Positions 1 to 8,343 of a stretch of DNA of 64,000 bases are shown one piece after another. Position 1 is the stretch's first letter. Every line of letters begins with the position of its first letter. This DNA is from Liquorilactobacillus sucicola DSM 21376 = JCM 15457 (GTDB lineage Bacteria > Bacillota > Bacilli > Lactobacillales > Lactobacillaceae). Both the position numbers and the translations under genes were made by a program. Where the stretch lies: positions 587,419 through 651,418 of the forward strand of contig NZ_BALC01000001.1 of NCBI RefSeq assembly GCF_000612445.1, in the 5' to 3' direction. Under the pieces are notes generated by a model that saw only the letters and a program-made list of their open reading frames with translations, made no database searches and was not told the DNA's origin.

Positions 1-180
1 CTTACAAAACTTGATTTACATGTCCAAGTTCTGTAAGGCACTTCATAAAATTTGAATGCTAATAACTAAAAACGTCAAATAATTCATAACGAAGACTTTT
101 ACTTATGTGAACACGTCCACATGAAGTAAAAAGAAGAGCTAGGTTAAAATTTAATTTTTGCCCAGGCCCAGCTTCCTTTT
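1..180. repeat. Intergenic hairpin-ended repeat, copy A
   Basis: This is a partial or divergent copy of a dispersed ~200-bp element seen best at 5165-5375. The left part holds an inverted repeat (ACAAAACTTG ... CAAGTTCTGT) and the right end holds the GAGCTAGGTTAAAA-type arm at about 136-150. The right arm is imperfect here, so terminator activity is less certain than in other copies. No gene is visible in this stretch. Confidence 0.6.
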
Positions 181-211
181 GATTACAACTTAATGCCGTT
201 TCTAAAAAAGG

Positions 212-613
212 TCACTTTAAATAAGTTTTCATTAACCTCGACTGTAACAAATAGTGAACATCATACTTTAGCGCCAGTTTTGCCAAAAAAGGCCCTAGTC
301 TATCACTTTCAGGCGCTAAGACCGCCAGTTCATGCATATAGAAATTCTTTTCATCCGTTGTTGCTATTTTTTTAAAATAACCCCAAACATGTTGATAAGC
401 GGTTGTCAGAGTTTGAACAGTTGGCACCAATCTATCGGCCTCAAGGAGCAACTTTTGATAGGTCGTCTCCTTCTCCTTTGTCCAGTCATTTCCAGATGCT
501 AATTTTCGAATTTCATTATAAATCCGCTGTGAACGAGCCATCACCCAGTATTTATTGACCGCCCAAGAATGCTGCCATTTTATCAAATTAAATCTCTCCC
601 ACACTGCCGTCAA
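212..613 (-). CDS. YbgA-like DUF1722 family protein
   Basis: The 133-residue protein resembles the YbgA/DUF1722 family, which occurs alone or fused to other domains and whose biochemical role is not settled. The recognisable part is the N-terminal NKYWVMARSQ segment followed by an all-helical body. It starts with TTG only three bases after the stop of the upstream NADH oxidase-like gene, so the two are probably translated together. A GTG three codons further in is an alternative start. The pairing suggests a redox or stress-related role, but this is inference from position only. Confidence 0.6.
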   Translation of the reverse strand: MTAVWERFNLIKWQHSWAVNKYWVMARSQRIYNEIRKLASGNDWTKEKETTYQKLLLEADRLVPTVQTLTTAYQHVWGYFKKIATTDEKNFYMHELAVLAPESDRLGPFLAKLALKYDVHYLLQSRLMKTYLK

Positions 614-616
614 AGC

Positions 617-1984
617 TTAATTATTACTCTTCTCAAGCTGAACGACTGCTTTTTGCGCAGCAACATTAATAATATTCCAAGGTCTGTCAAACCCTGGTTG
701 GAAGAAGAAGTCAGCATAAGCAAGATCCGAAACTTTTAATTTTTGCTGAATGGCCAGCGAGATAACGTTGATATTAGCAGTAACATCGCGTTTAGATAAT
801 ATCTGCGCCCCAAGTATTCGTCCATCAGAAGGTGCATAAGTCAACTTAAACCAAACCTTAGCATTTCCGTTCTCCATTGCGACAAACTTCGGTTGAACAG
901 TGTCCTGGACCAAAACTGATTTTGTTTCGATCCCTAGCTTATCACTTGTCCCAGCTTTAACTCCTGTCGATGCAAAATGATATTGGAATACTGACAATGC
1001 TGATGAACCCGAGACAGGAGGCATCGGCTTCTCAGCTCCAAAAATATTTTTAGCAGCTACTCGCCCTTGTCGACGCGCATTAGTGGCCAAAGCAACACGA
1101 TTATTTTGACCAGTCGGTGCAAAAGGAACTAAGGTCGCATCTCCCACCGCGTAAATATCCTTATCACTTGTTTGCAGGTAATCATCAACTTTAATCAATC
1201 CATGGTCGTCTAACTCAATTGCATTTTTAAGAAAGGCTGTATTTGCACTTATCCCAGCAGCTTGAATTACTAGGTCAGCAGGATACTCACCTTGATCAGT
1301 GACAACACTCTTCACCTTGCCAGACTGACCTTCAAAACGTTTAACGGTTTGTCCAGTAGCTGGATAAATGTCATGGCTCAACATTTCATCTGTTATAATC
1401 TCGGTAAATTCTTCGTCTAAGTACAGATTAAGCAGCCGTGGCAAAACATCAATTATTGTGACATGTTTACCTGCCTTGGCAAACACCTCAGCAGCTTCAA
1501 TGCCGATGTATCCTGCGCCGATAACGACAACATTCTTAATATCGGGATCAACTGTCCTTGCTTTAAGCTTTATCGCCCAGTCGCGCCCTCTCATACCGTA
1601 GATATTTTTCAAGCTGTGCCCCTCTACCGGTAAAACTGTAGGAACTGCTCCGACACTCAAGACAAGTTTGTCGTAGTCCTCGTCGCGTTCTGCGCCAGTC
1701 GCATGATTTACGACATGGACTTTATGGGTCGACGGATCTACTTTTGTAATTTCCTGTTCAACAAAAACGTGAACTCCAGCAGCTCGCATACCTTTCTGTG
1801 TCGCATAACTTACTGAATTAACATCTTTCACGACACCCTCAAGATAAAGCTGCATACCACAGGAAAGAAAAGATAGAAAATCTCCCTTTTCGTACCACTG
1901 AATTTCAGTTTCTGGGTGCTCAGTCAAAATACCACGCACAGTTTCAAAGCCGCCATGAGAAGATCCAACTACAATTACTTTCAT
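617..1984 (-). CDS. nox: NADH oxidase / CoA-disulfide reductase-family flavoprotein
   Basis: This is a 455-residue FAD- and NAD-dependent pyridine nucleotide-disulfide oxidoreductase. It has an N-terminal FAD-binding Rossmann fold (VIVVGSSHGG), a single redox cysteine at residue 42 in the SCGMQ motif, a central NADH-binding fold (VVIGAGYIGIEAAE), the second FAD motif (DIYAVGD) and the C-terminal dimerisation domain. Cys42 is the sulfenic-acid residue of water-forming NADH oxidases, which regenerate NAD+ with oxygen in lactobacilli. I chose the start ten codons into the open frame because AGGAGG lies nine bases before it. NADH peroxidase or CoA-disulfide reductase are alternatives within the family. 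Confidence 0.85.
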   Translation of the reverse strand: MKVIVVGSSHGGFETVRGILTEHPETEIQWYEKGDFLSFLSCGMQLYLEGVVKDVNSVSYATQKGMRAAGVHVFVEQEITKVDPSTHKVHVVNHATGAERDEDYDKLVLSVGAVPTVLPVEGHSLKNIYGMRGRDWAIKLKARTVDPDIKNVVVIGAGYIGIEAAEVFAKAGKHVTIIDVLPRLLNLYLDEEFTEIITDEMLSHDIYPATGQTVKRFEGQSGKVKSVVTDQGEYPADLVIQAAGISANTAFLKNAIELDDHGLIKVDDYLQTSDKDIYAVGDATLVPFAPTGQNNRVALATNARRQGRVAAKNIFGAEKPMPPVSGSSALSVFQYHFASTGVKAGTSDKLGIETKSVLVQDTVQPKFVAMENGNAKVWFKLTYAPSDGRILGAQILSKRDVTANINVISLAIQQKLKVSDLAYADFFFQPGFDRPWNIINVAAQKAVVQLEKSNN

Positions 1985-2192
1985 AACAAATAACCTCCTG
2001 CCCTTCAAATTCATCGTTCCAAGTTGATATTACCATTTTAGAATATATGTTAAAAGCATTTAGAACTGGAGGCATATTGAATAAAAAAGAACACATTTTA
2101 TACTTATCAACCATTATTTCTTAACTTAATAACCCTAATGACTTTCTTGAAGCCTTAATCTTTAATAGAAAAATGGAGGAATACTTGACAGA

Positions 2193-2594
2193 TTACCGCG
2201 ATGCATTTGTGGGGCTTTTCTTTGTTTTTAACTGACATTCCCTGCAGATTCCATAAATTACAATATCATGTGCTAAAGGTTCAAATTCTGTTTTTCCTAT
2301 TGCTATTGGAATTATTTCCTCAATAACATGGTTAATGGGCAGCATTTTAAAGCAACTAGTACATATCATAAAATGCTGATGCTTTTCTTTCTTAGCGTAG
2401 TAATATGCTGTACTTTCCATCAAATTTTTAGCCAGTACTCCTAATTCCGTTAGACGATCGACATTGCGATAAACTGTCGATAAATTCATTTTGCCATTGC
2501 CAATCCTGTTGTAGATCATCTCGACACTGAATGCACGACCGGGATTGCTCTTAAACAGATCAATAATTGCTTTTCGCTGTTTAGTTAGACGCAT
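2193..2594 (-). CDS. Fur-family metalloregulator (Fur/Zur/PerR type)
   Basis: The 133-residue protein has the Fur layout: an N-terminal winged helix (MRLTKQRKAII, then the recognition helix around LSTVYRNVDRL) and a C-terminal metal-binding dimer domain. Two CxxC pairs (CTSC and CREC) would hold structural zinc, and the HQH stretch before the first pair belongs to the regulatory metal site. The start is set by GAGG six bases upstream, which drops 13 in-frame codons. The promoter carries a perfect 7-1-7 palindrome, so autoregulation is likely. Which metal or peroxide signal it senses cannot be decided from sequence. Confidence 0.85.
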   Translation of the reverse strand: MRLTKQRKAIIDLFKSNPGRAFSVEMIYNRIGNGKMNLSTVYRNVDRLTELGVLAKNLMESTAYYYAKKEKHQHFMICTSCFKMLPINHVIEEIIPIAIGKTEFEPLAHDIVIYGICRECQLKTKKSPTNASR

Positions 2595-2615
2595 TTTCAA
2601 CCTCTTTTTTCGTTC

Positions 2616-2644
2616 ATTATAATTTAAATGCAAATTATTTGCAA
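2616..2644 (-). promoter_or_regulatory. Promoter and 7-1-7 operator of the Fur-family gene
   Basis: Reading the minus strand, TTGCAA and TATAAT are spaced by 17 bases. The perfect palindrome TGCAAATTATTTGCA (2629-2643) fills the spacer and overlaps the -35 box, as expected for an autorepressed Fur-family promoter. Confidence 0.7.
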
Positions 2645-2693
2645 TTAACGATTGACAAGTGATGCCTATTAAATTATACTGATCCCATCTTAT

Positions 2694-2708
2694 TGCAAAC
2701 CATTTGCA
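2694..2708. promoter_or_regulatory. Second Fur-box-like palindrome
   Basis: TGCAAACCATTTGCA differs from the perfect operator at 2629-2643 by one arm position. It lies 65 bases further from the regulator gene, towards the gene at 2854, so the regulator may act on both divergent units or form a double-site array. Confidence 0.55.
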
Positions 2709-2853
2709 TTAATTAGAATATCGTGTATTTTTCATTATGAATAAACAATGATCCGTACTCTTACTCTTAATTTTGAGCGCAGCAGTTTTGTGGCCTATCT
2801 AATGACAATATAGAAGTCAATGCACATAAAATATCTGAAATGAGGTTATTAAC

Positions 2854-3240
2854 ATGAAGGTTATTTATCCCCCCTTAGTTGAACAAGGTTTTAATTTTTT
2901 TAAACAGGAAAACCCCTCCGTTACAAAAGCTGAAGTTTATAAATCACTTGTTGAAAACAACATTTTAGACGAAACTGGAGCACCAACAGATTTCGCACTG
3001 GAGCTGGGTTGGGTCAAAGAATTTACCGAAGAACAGAATCTGACCTTTAATGATTTTTTAAATATCTACCCTATTTTTAAGCATTATGGTGAACATCACT
3101 TTAAAATAATTGACGGTTTCTGGGAAATAGATCGAAAATTAAGAGAAAAAATCAACCAGCAACTAGCTACAGACTCTTTTGATGATGAAGAAGAAGAGCA
3201 GCTCGAAGCCTTTTTTAGCGCCCGCAAAGAGATATACTAA
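2854..3240 (+). CDS. Small acidic protein of unknown function
   Basis: The 128-residue protein is soluble and acidic, without signal peptide or membrane segment. The C-terminal third has an acidic run (FDDEEEEQLEAFF). GAGG lies about ten bases before the ATG. I do not recognise the family. It is divergent from the Fur-family regulator and Fur-box-like palindromes lie between them, so regulation by that protein is possible. A large imperfect hairpin follows it. Confidence 0.6.
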   Translation: MKVIYPPLVEQGFNFFKQENPSVTKAEVYKSLVENNILDETGAPTDFALELGWVKEFTEEQNLTFNDFLNIYPIFKHYGEHHFKIIDGFWEIDRKLREKINQQLATDSFDDEEEEQLEAFFSARKEIY

Positions 3241-3251
3241 TACGCGAACCA

Positions 3252-3352
3252 AAAAAAGATTACTGTTTTGCCTAATCCAAAGTGAATGCCATGAGGGCGG
3301 TTCTCCAATCTTGAGGATTCACTTCAAATCTGGCTAGACAGTGATCTTTTTT
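3252..3352 (+). terminator. Large imperfect hairpin after the small acidic gene
   Basis: An ~20-base arm beginning AAAAAAGATTACTG pairs imperfectly with the arm ending CAGTGATCTTTTTT about 60 bases later. Nested inside is AAGTGAAT paired with ATTCACTT. Both flanks are A/T runs, so it could end transcripts from either side, here between two convergent genes. Confidence 0.55.
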
Positions 3353-3385
3353 GTAGTTAATTACCTACTTATACCGATTTTAATC

Positions 3386-4777
3386 TTAGGCTAAGTTACC
3401 AATTTTTTCAGAGGAATGTTGATGAATAAGGCTTTCCTTTGAAAATAGCTCATTAATTTTACTGTTGTCTAATAATCCCTCTTGTTTGAGAAGCTTTTTG
3501 ACTGATGTATTTTCAGCAATGGCCCTTTTAACTAAACTAGTCGTTTTTTCATATCCAAGGTACGGCGTGAGGATGGTTGCTGTCACAACTGATTTCTCAA
3601 CATCAGCAGCGCATTTGTCTTCATTTGCTTTTATCTCGCTAATACAATTTGTACACAAAGTTTTGATAGCCTGTGTCAGATGTTCTTCACTTTCCAAGAT
3701 TCGTTTAAACATAATTGGTTCAAACGCATTAAGTTCCAACTGCCCTGCCTCAGCTGCCATGGTAACCGTCACATCATTGCCGACCACCTCAAATGCAACT
3801 TGATTGACAACTTCTGGAATTACTGGATTGACCTTACCAGGCATAATCGAAGAACCTGCTTGTTTTCGAGGGAGTCTGAGTTCATTAAACCCTGCTTGCG
3901 GTCCACTAGCGAGCAGCCGCAAATCATTACTAACCTTAGATAGATCGACTGCAAGACTTTTTAAAGCCCCAGAAAATTCAACAAACACATCACAATTTTG
4001 TGTTGCGTCAATCAAGTCACTTGCAAGACTAAGATCTAAATCTGTTTCATGTTTCAAAAATGGTATGACTTCTTGCTGATAAATATCACTTGCATTTATT
4101 CCTGTGCCAATTGCTGTCCCACCAAGATTTACCTCTTTCAAGCTTTCCGCCGCATATTCCAGCCGTCTAAGATCACGCTTAAACAATGAATGGTATGCAT
4201 GGAATGATCTCCCTAGTGTTGTTGGAACTGCATCCTGTAGCTGAGTCCGGGCAACCTTGATAACTGTATTAAATTCAAAAGCTTTTTTGAGCATTGTCTG
4301 TATTAGAGTGCGGAGTGCTCCTGTCAATTCAGGCAAGGACTTTAACATAGCCATTTTACCAGCTGTCGGAAAAGTGTCATTGGTTGATTGTGATTGATTA
4401 ACGTCATCATTAGGATGGACAATATTTCTCTTTGCTTTACGATTAGCGAAATGTGCGATTACTTCGTTAACACTCATGTTAGAAGAGGTGCCTGCACCCC
4501 CCTGAATAGCAGGAACAATAAAAGCATTTTCATAGTGTCCTTGTACTAATTCCGCACAAGCATCACTAATCGCTGCAAATTTTACTTCAGTCAAAGTTCC
4601 AGCCTCATAATTAGCTTGTGCAGCTGCCTTCTTTATTTGAATTAAACTTTCTATGATCAAAGGGTGCACTCTTTCCTTTGAAATCGGGAAATTTTCTGCA
4701 GCTCTTTTACTATGGATACCATATAAAGCATTGTCCTCAATTTTTAATTTACCAATACAGTCTTCTTCAATTCTCAT
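3386..4777 (-). CDS. aspA: Aspartate ammonia-lyase (aspartase)
   Basis: The 463-residue enzyme belongs to the aspartase/fumarase superfamily and would reversibly deaminate L-aspartate to fumarate and ammonia. It carries RIEEDxxG at the N-terminus, the substrate-binding QSTND motif, and the mobile-loop signature GSSIMPGKVNP at about residues 308-318. RTQLQDAVP, and the AAEAGQLELN stretch after the signature, match aspartases better than class II fumarases, which usually read THLQDA. It is a single gene with no clear operon partner. Fumarase C remains the main alternative. Confidence 0.8.
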   Translation of the reverse strand: MRIEEDCIGKLKIEDNALYGIHSKRAAENFPISKERVHPLIIESLIQIKKAAAQANYEAGTLTEVKFAAISDACAELVQGHYENAFIVPAIQGGAGTSSNMSVNEVIAHFANRKAKRNIVHPNDDVNQSQSTNDTFPTAGKMAMLKSLPELTGALRTLIQTMLKKAFEFNTVIKVARTQLQDAVPTTLGRSFHAYHSLFKRDLRRLEYAAESLKEVNLGGTAIGTGINASDIYQQEVIPFLKHETDLDLSLASDLIDATQNCDVFVEFSGALKSLAVDLSKVSNDLRLLASGPQAGFNELRLPRKQAGSSIMPGKVNPVIPEVVNQVAFEVVGNDVTVTMAAEAGQLELNAFEPIMFKRILESEEHLTQAIKTLCTNCISEIKANEDKCAADVEKSVVTATILTPYLGYEKTTSLVKRAIAENTSVKKLLKQEGLLDNSKINELFSKESLIHQHSSEKIGNLA

Positions 4778-5164
4778 AAACTCATACCTCTCCTTGATTG
4801 CTTACTAAATCTTGCCCTTAACAACTTACGTATCAATATAGCTTAAATGCATTATAAGTCAATAGAGGTAGACCATTTACAATTAATCCATAGCTCTGAT
4901 ATTTTAAAACTTGCTATATCCAAAGAATCAGAGCTTGAATTTTTATCAAAAAAAAGAAGCGTTTTTTATTGAATATTGTTTTAATACAACCTGAAACCAT
5001 TTTTTGCTTGTTGTTCGAAGACCTTGCGCCAATATTTGCATTCATTTATTTAAGCAATGTTAATTAGCAGTCGTTATGATAATGACCTATACCTCTTTGT
5101 AATAAATAAAAAATAACTTGCTATAAAAAATGTTATGTTTCAATTTGACTTTCCATATAAATCA

Positions 5165-5375
5165 AAAAAGCACCTCCAAAACTTGATTTGCATATCCAAG
5201 TTTTGTAAAGCACTTCAAAGTCGGAAAAATTTGAGTACTAACTCGAAATCACGAACATAGCGAGTACTTTGCTATGAGTAATTCGAAGATAGACGGATAA
5301 TTTTGACTTATGGAACACGCTTATACGGAATAAAAAGAAGGGCTGTGCCAAAAGTTAACTTTTGACACAGCTCCA
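5165..5375. repeat. Intergenic hairpin-ended repeat, copy B (best copy)
   Basis: The left end is a perfect 9-bp stem (CAAAACTTG ... CAAGTTTTG) and the right end is a long stem (GGCTGTGCCAAAAG ... CTTTTGACACAGCTCC, 5341-5374). Between them are short direct repeats of the type GAGTACT. Related sequence occurs at 1-180, 31905-32036 and 36950-37125, and right-end-like stems occur elsewhere. It sits between the convergent ends and starts of unrelated genes and probably acts as a terminator here. Confidence 0.7.
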
Positions 5376-5502
5376 GAACTGATTTCAGATTAATCTCTAA
5401 AATTTAGGCATACAACGTAAAGGAAACTAGGTACACAAATCAAAGCCTAAATTACCCCATTTTAATGAACAAATAACACTCAAATTCGCGCCATTATTTT
5501 AC

Positions 5503-6735
5503 TCAGAATAGTCCAAGAATTGTTTTGATGCTGGCATAAGCCATAAATAAAACAACGAGCCAGCCTGAATATGTCAGCCACTTGGGATGCTTATAACTGC
5601 CAATTATTTTCCTTCTTCCACTCGCTAACAATAAAATAGTCAATGAGATTGGCAGGACAAAGCCGTTAGCTGCACCGACAAACACAAGGACTTTAGCAGG
5701 ATTACCGACAAAATAAAAAATCAAGGTCGAAATCAAGATAAAACCAATAACTAAGTACTTGCGGTATTTTTCATAAGAACTATTTCCATTACCTTTCACC
5801 GCGTAATCAAGAAATGATGTTGAAGTAAAGGTTGAGCCTAATATAGATGTCATTCCTGCTGCAAAAAGCAGAATACCAAAAAATTTGTAACCAAAATTAC
5901 CTGCTGCAAACTGAAAAATTGAGACCGCTGGATTAGATGGATCTAATTTATAACCCGCTACTACAACTGACAATCCGGCCAAAAATAAAAGAACACGGAT
6001 CACAGAAGCAATTCCTATGCCTGTCAGAGCACCCTCGTTAACGTATTTAATATTTTTTTCTCCACGTACACCACCCTCAATTAAACGATGACCACCTGAA
6101 AATGAAATATAACCGCCAACCGTGCCACCGACGATGGTAACGATCGAATAAAAATCAATTTTTGTTGGGACAAATGTATGCTGAATTGCTGTTTCATAGG
6201 GAACAGCCATAACAAAAATGATATAAACCAAAATCGCAACTTTTACAAAAGCTAAAACTTGCACAGTGCGGTCCATAACGACTAATGCATTTTTGACCAC
6301 AAAGATAATTAAAGCTAAAGCAGCAGCAATAACTGCACCATTCTCGGGCGAAATTCCAAAAAGAACATTTAAACCCAAACCAGCTCCTCCGACATTACCA
6401 ATATTGAAGAACAGACCGCCGATTGCAACTAAAGCGGATAAAATATATCCTAAACCGGGAAATACTTCATTAGCAATAGTTTGTGCCTTGCGTCCGCTAA
6501 CGACGATGATCCGCCAAACATTCATTTGGACAACTACATCAAATATAATACAAATCAAGATGGCAAAACCAAAATTTGCACCCATTTGACCTGTGAAAGT
6601 TGCTGTTTGGGTTAAAAATCCTGGTCCTACTGCTGCCATTGCCATCAAAAAAGCGGCACCCATCGCAGTGCTTCGAGGAGAACGACTGGGTCTTAAATCT
6701 AAAGGAGTGCTATTTTTCTTTGCTTGATTGTCCAT
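5503..6735 (-). CDS. Nramp-fold permease of the oxoprolinase operon (YcsG-like)
   Basis: The 410-residue protein has about 11 membrane segments and the Nramp/LeuT-type fold found beside pxpA in Bacillus (YcsG). Helix 1 reads GPGFLTQT where metal transporters have DPGN, and the helix 6 region reads SFSGGHRL instead of the metal-binding MPH motif. It therefore probably does not carry Mn2+ or Fe2+ in the usual way. As the last gene of the 5-oxoproline operon it may import 5-oxoproline or a related compound; that is inference. The start has AGAAGGA upstream. Confidence 0.75.
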   Translation of the reverse strand: MDNQAKKNSTPLDLRPSRSPRSTAMGAAFLMAMAAVGPGFLTQTATFTGQMGANFGFAILICIIFDVVVQMNVWRIIVVSGRKAQTIANEVFPGLGYILSALVAIGGLFFNIGNVGGAGLGLNVLFGISPENGAVIAAALALIIFVVKNALVVMDRTVQVLAFVKVAILVYIIFVMAVPYETAIQHTFVPTKIDFYSIVTIVGGTVGGYISFSGGHRLIEGGVRGEKNIKYVNEGALTGIGIASVIRVLLFLAGLSVVVAGYKLDPSNPAVSIFQFAAGNFGYKFFGILLFAAGMTSILGSTFTSTSFLDYAVKGNGNSSYEKYRKYLVIGFILISTLIFYFVGNPAKVLVFVGAANGFVLPISLTILLLASGRRKIIGSYKHPKWLTYSGWLVVLFMAYASIKTILGLF

Positions 6736-6759
6736 ATTAAATTCCTTCTTCCGTTAAGA

Positions 6760-7509
6760 TTACCAAGTTTCAGTTTTTATTCCATCTTCTTTCAGAGCTG
6801 TTCGTAACGTCTTAACAATTGCTAGTGCAGCTTGGTTATCCCCGTGTACACAGACCGAGTCAGGCTTAAGTGCAACTTTTTGACCGCTGACTGCAGTCAC
6901 AGTTTGGTCTTCGATCATCTTAACTACACGCTGTGCAATTGTTGTAGGATCAGTAATTACCGCATTGGGTCTAGCACGCGACACCAATGTCCCATCTGCT
7001 TCATAATTACGGTCACCAAAAACTTCTTGTACATATGGTATTCCTACTTCTTTTGCAGCATTTATCAATTCGCTATTAGCTAGTCCGTAAAGCGGCAATT
7101 CTGAATCAACAGCTTGGATGCCACGGCAGACCGCTAAAGCCAATTCGTGATCCTGTGCAGCTGCGTTATACAAGGCACCGTGAGGCTTAACGTGATGCAG
7201 TTTTTTCGTTTTGGTAAATGCCTCTAAAGCCCCCACCTGATAAGTAATCATGTGCTGAACTTCAATTAAAGACATATTCATACGCCGTCTACCGAATCCC
7301 TGCAAATCAGAATACCCGGGATGTGCTCCAATACCAATTCCCGCAGTTTCAGCTTTCTTCACAGTCTGTGCCATTACATCAGGATCGCCCGCATGAAAAC
7401 CGCAGGCAATATTTACTGACGTCACTAAGTTAATAATTTCTGCGTCATTGCCAATGCTATAGTGCCCAAAGCTCTCACCAAGATCACTATTTAAATCAAC
7501 TTTTAACAT
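6760..7509 (-). CDS. pxpA: 5-oxoprolinase subunit A (LamB/YcsF family)
   Basis: The 250-residue protein has the LamB/YcsF hallmarks: VDLNSDLGESFG at the start, NIACGFHAGDP, HPGYSDLQGFGRR and VKPHGALYN. With PxpB and PxpC it forms the bacterial ATP-dependent 5-oxoprolinase, which opens 5-oxo-L-proline to glutamate. I start it at MLKVDLN, which has a GGAG nine bases upstream and leaves 22 bases to the stop of the preceding gene. The in-frame extension upstream would overlap that gene. All partners are encoded in this operon. Confidence 0.9.
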   Translation of the reverse strand: MLKVDLNSDLGESFGHYSIGNDAEIINLVTSVNIACGFHAGDPDVMAQTVKKAETAGIGIGAHPGYSDLQGFGRRRMNMSLIEVQHMITYQVGALEAFTKTKKLHHVKPHGALYNAAAQDHELALAVCRGIQAVDSELPLYGLANSELINAAKEVGIPYVQEVFGDRNYEADGTLVSRARPNAVITDPTTIAQRVVKMIEDQTVTAVSGQKVALKPDSVCVHGDNQAALAIVKTLRTALKEDGIKTETW

Positions 7510-7531
7510 TTCTATCCACTCCCACTCTGAT

Positions 7532-8326
7532 TCAATATTTAAGTTCCACATTTTTTATATCTGTGACAAGCATGTGCCCTGGTGAATGTGTAATCACAAA
7601 ATCTGGTTTGACCTGCATGATTGCGTTTTGCGGAGTAACACCACAAGGCCAAAAAATTGGAACCTCACCGCTTTTAATTTCTACCGCATCACCATAATCT
7701 GGTTCCTGAAGATTGCTAATCCCAATTTGTTCTGGATTACCGATTTGAATAGGCGCTCCATGAACCTTTGGCATTGCAGCAGTGACTTTGATTGCTTTAA
7801 TAACCTGCTCTTCTGGAATTGGTCTCATGCTGACTACCATATTTCCATGAAATTTTCCTGCTTTTTTGAGCGGAATATTTGTATTGAACATAGGAACATT
7901 TACATGTTGAGTGATATTGCGAACCTCAATTCCGGCTGCAATCAATTCTGACTCAAATGAAAAACTGCATCCGATAAGAAAACTGACTAAATCTCTACGC
8001 CAAAATGATTCAATACTAGTTACCTCTTCTGCCAATTTTCCGTGGCGATAAATACGATATTTAGGAAAATCATTTGCCAAATCAACATCTGTTGCAAAAT
8101 CGCTAAGAGTTCTGTTCCCAACATCACTAATTTCTAAAATAGGACATGGTGCCGGATTGCGCTGTGCAAACAATAAAAAATCGTACGCAAGTTCTTTCGG
8201 TAAAATAACTAAATTAGCCTGTGTATAACCTGCTGCAAGACCGCTTGTTTGTTTAGTGTATTTTCCTTCACGAATTAAATGTCTTAATTCAACTGGACCT
8301 AACTCTTTTAATGGTTTCAATCTCAT
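7532..8326 (-). CDS. YcsI/DUF1445 family putative hydro-lyase
   Basis: The 264-residue protein matches the DUF1445/YcsI family, annotated as putative hydro-lyases; FLIGCSFSFE is a conserved segment. The same domain forms the N-terminal half of the mammalian D-glutamate cyclase protein, which interconverts D-glutamate and 5-oxo-D-proline. This makes a role in handling 5-oxoproline stereoisomers attractive in this operon, but the assignment is inference. AAAGGAG lies four bases before the ATG. Confidence 0.8.
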   Translation of the reverse strand: MRLKPLKELGPVELRHLIREGKYTKQTSGLAAGYTQANLVILPKELAYDFLLFAQRNPAPCPILEISDVGNRTLSDFATDVDLANDFPKYRIYRHGKLAEEVTSIESFWRRDLVSFLIGCSFSFESELIAAGIEVRNITQHVNVPMFNTNIPLKKAGKFHGNMVVSMRPIPEEQVIKAIKVTAAMPKVHGAPIQIGNPEQIGISNLQEPDYGDAVEIKSGEVPIFWPCGVTPQNAIMQVKPDFVITHSPGHMLVTDIKNVELKY

Positions 8327-8343
8327 CCAGCTCCTTTACTTTC

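Noticed and set aside
3386..4777. Class II fumarase
   Set aside because: RTQLQDAVP and the segment after the GSS signature match aspartase better. Not excluded without an alignment.
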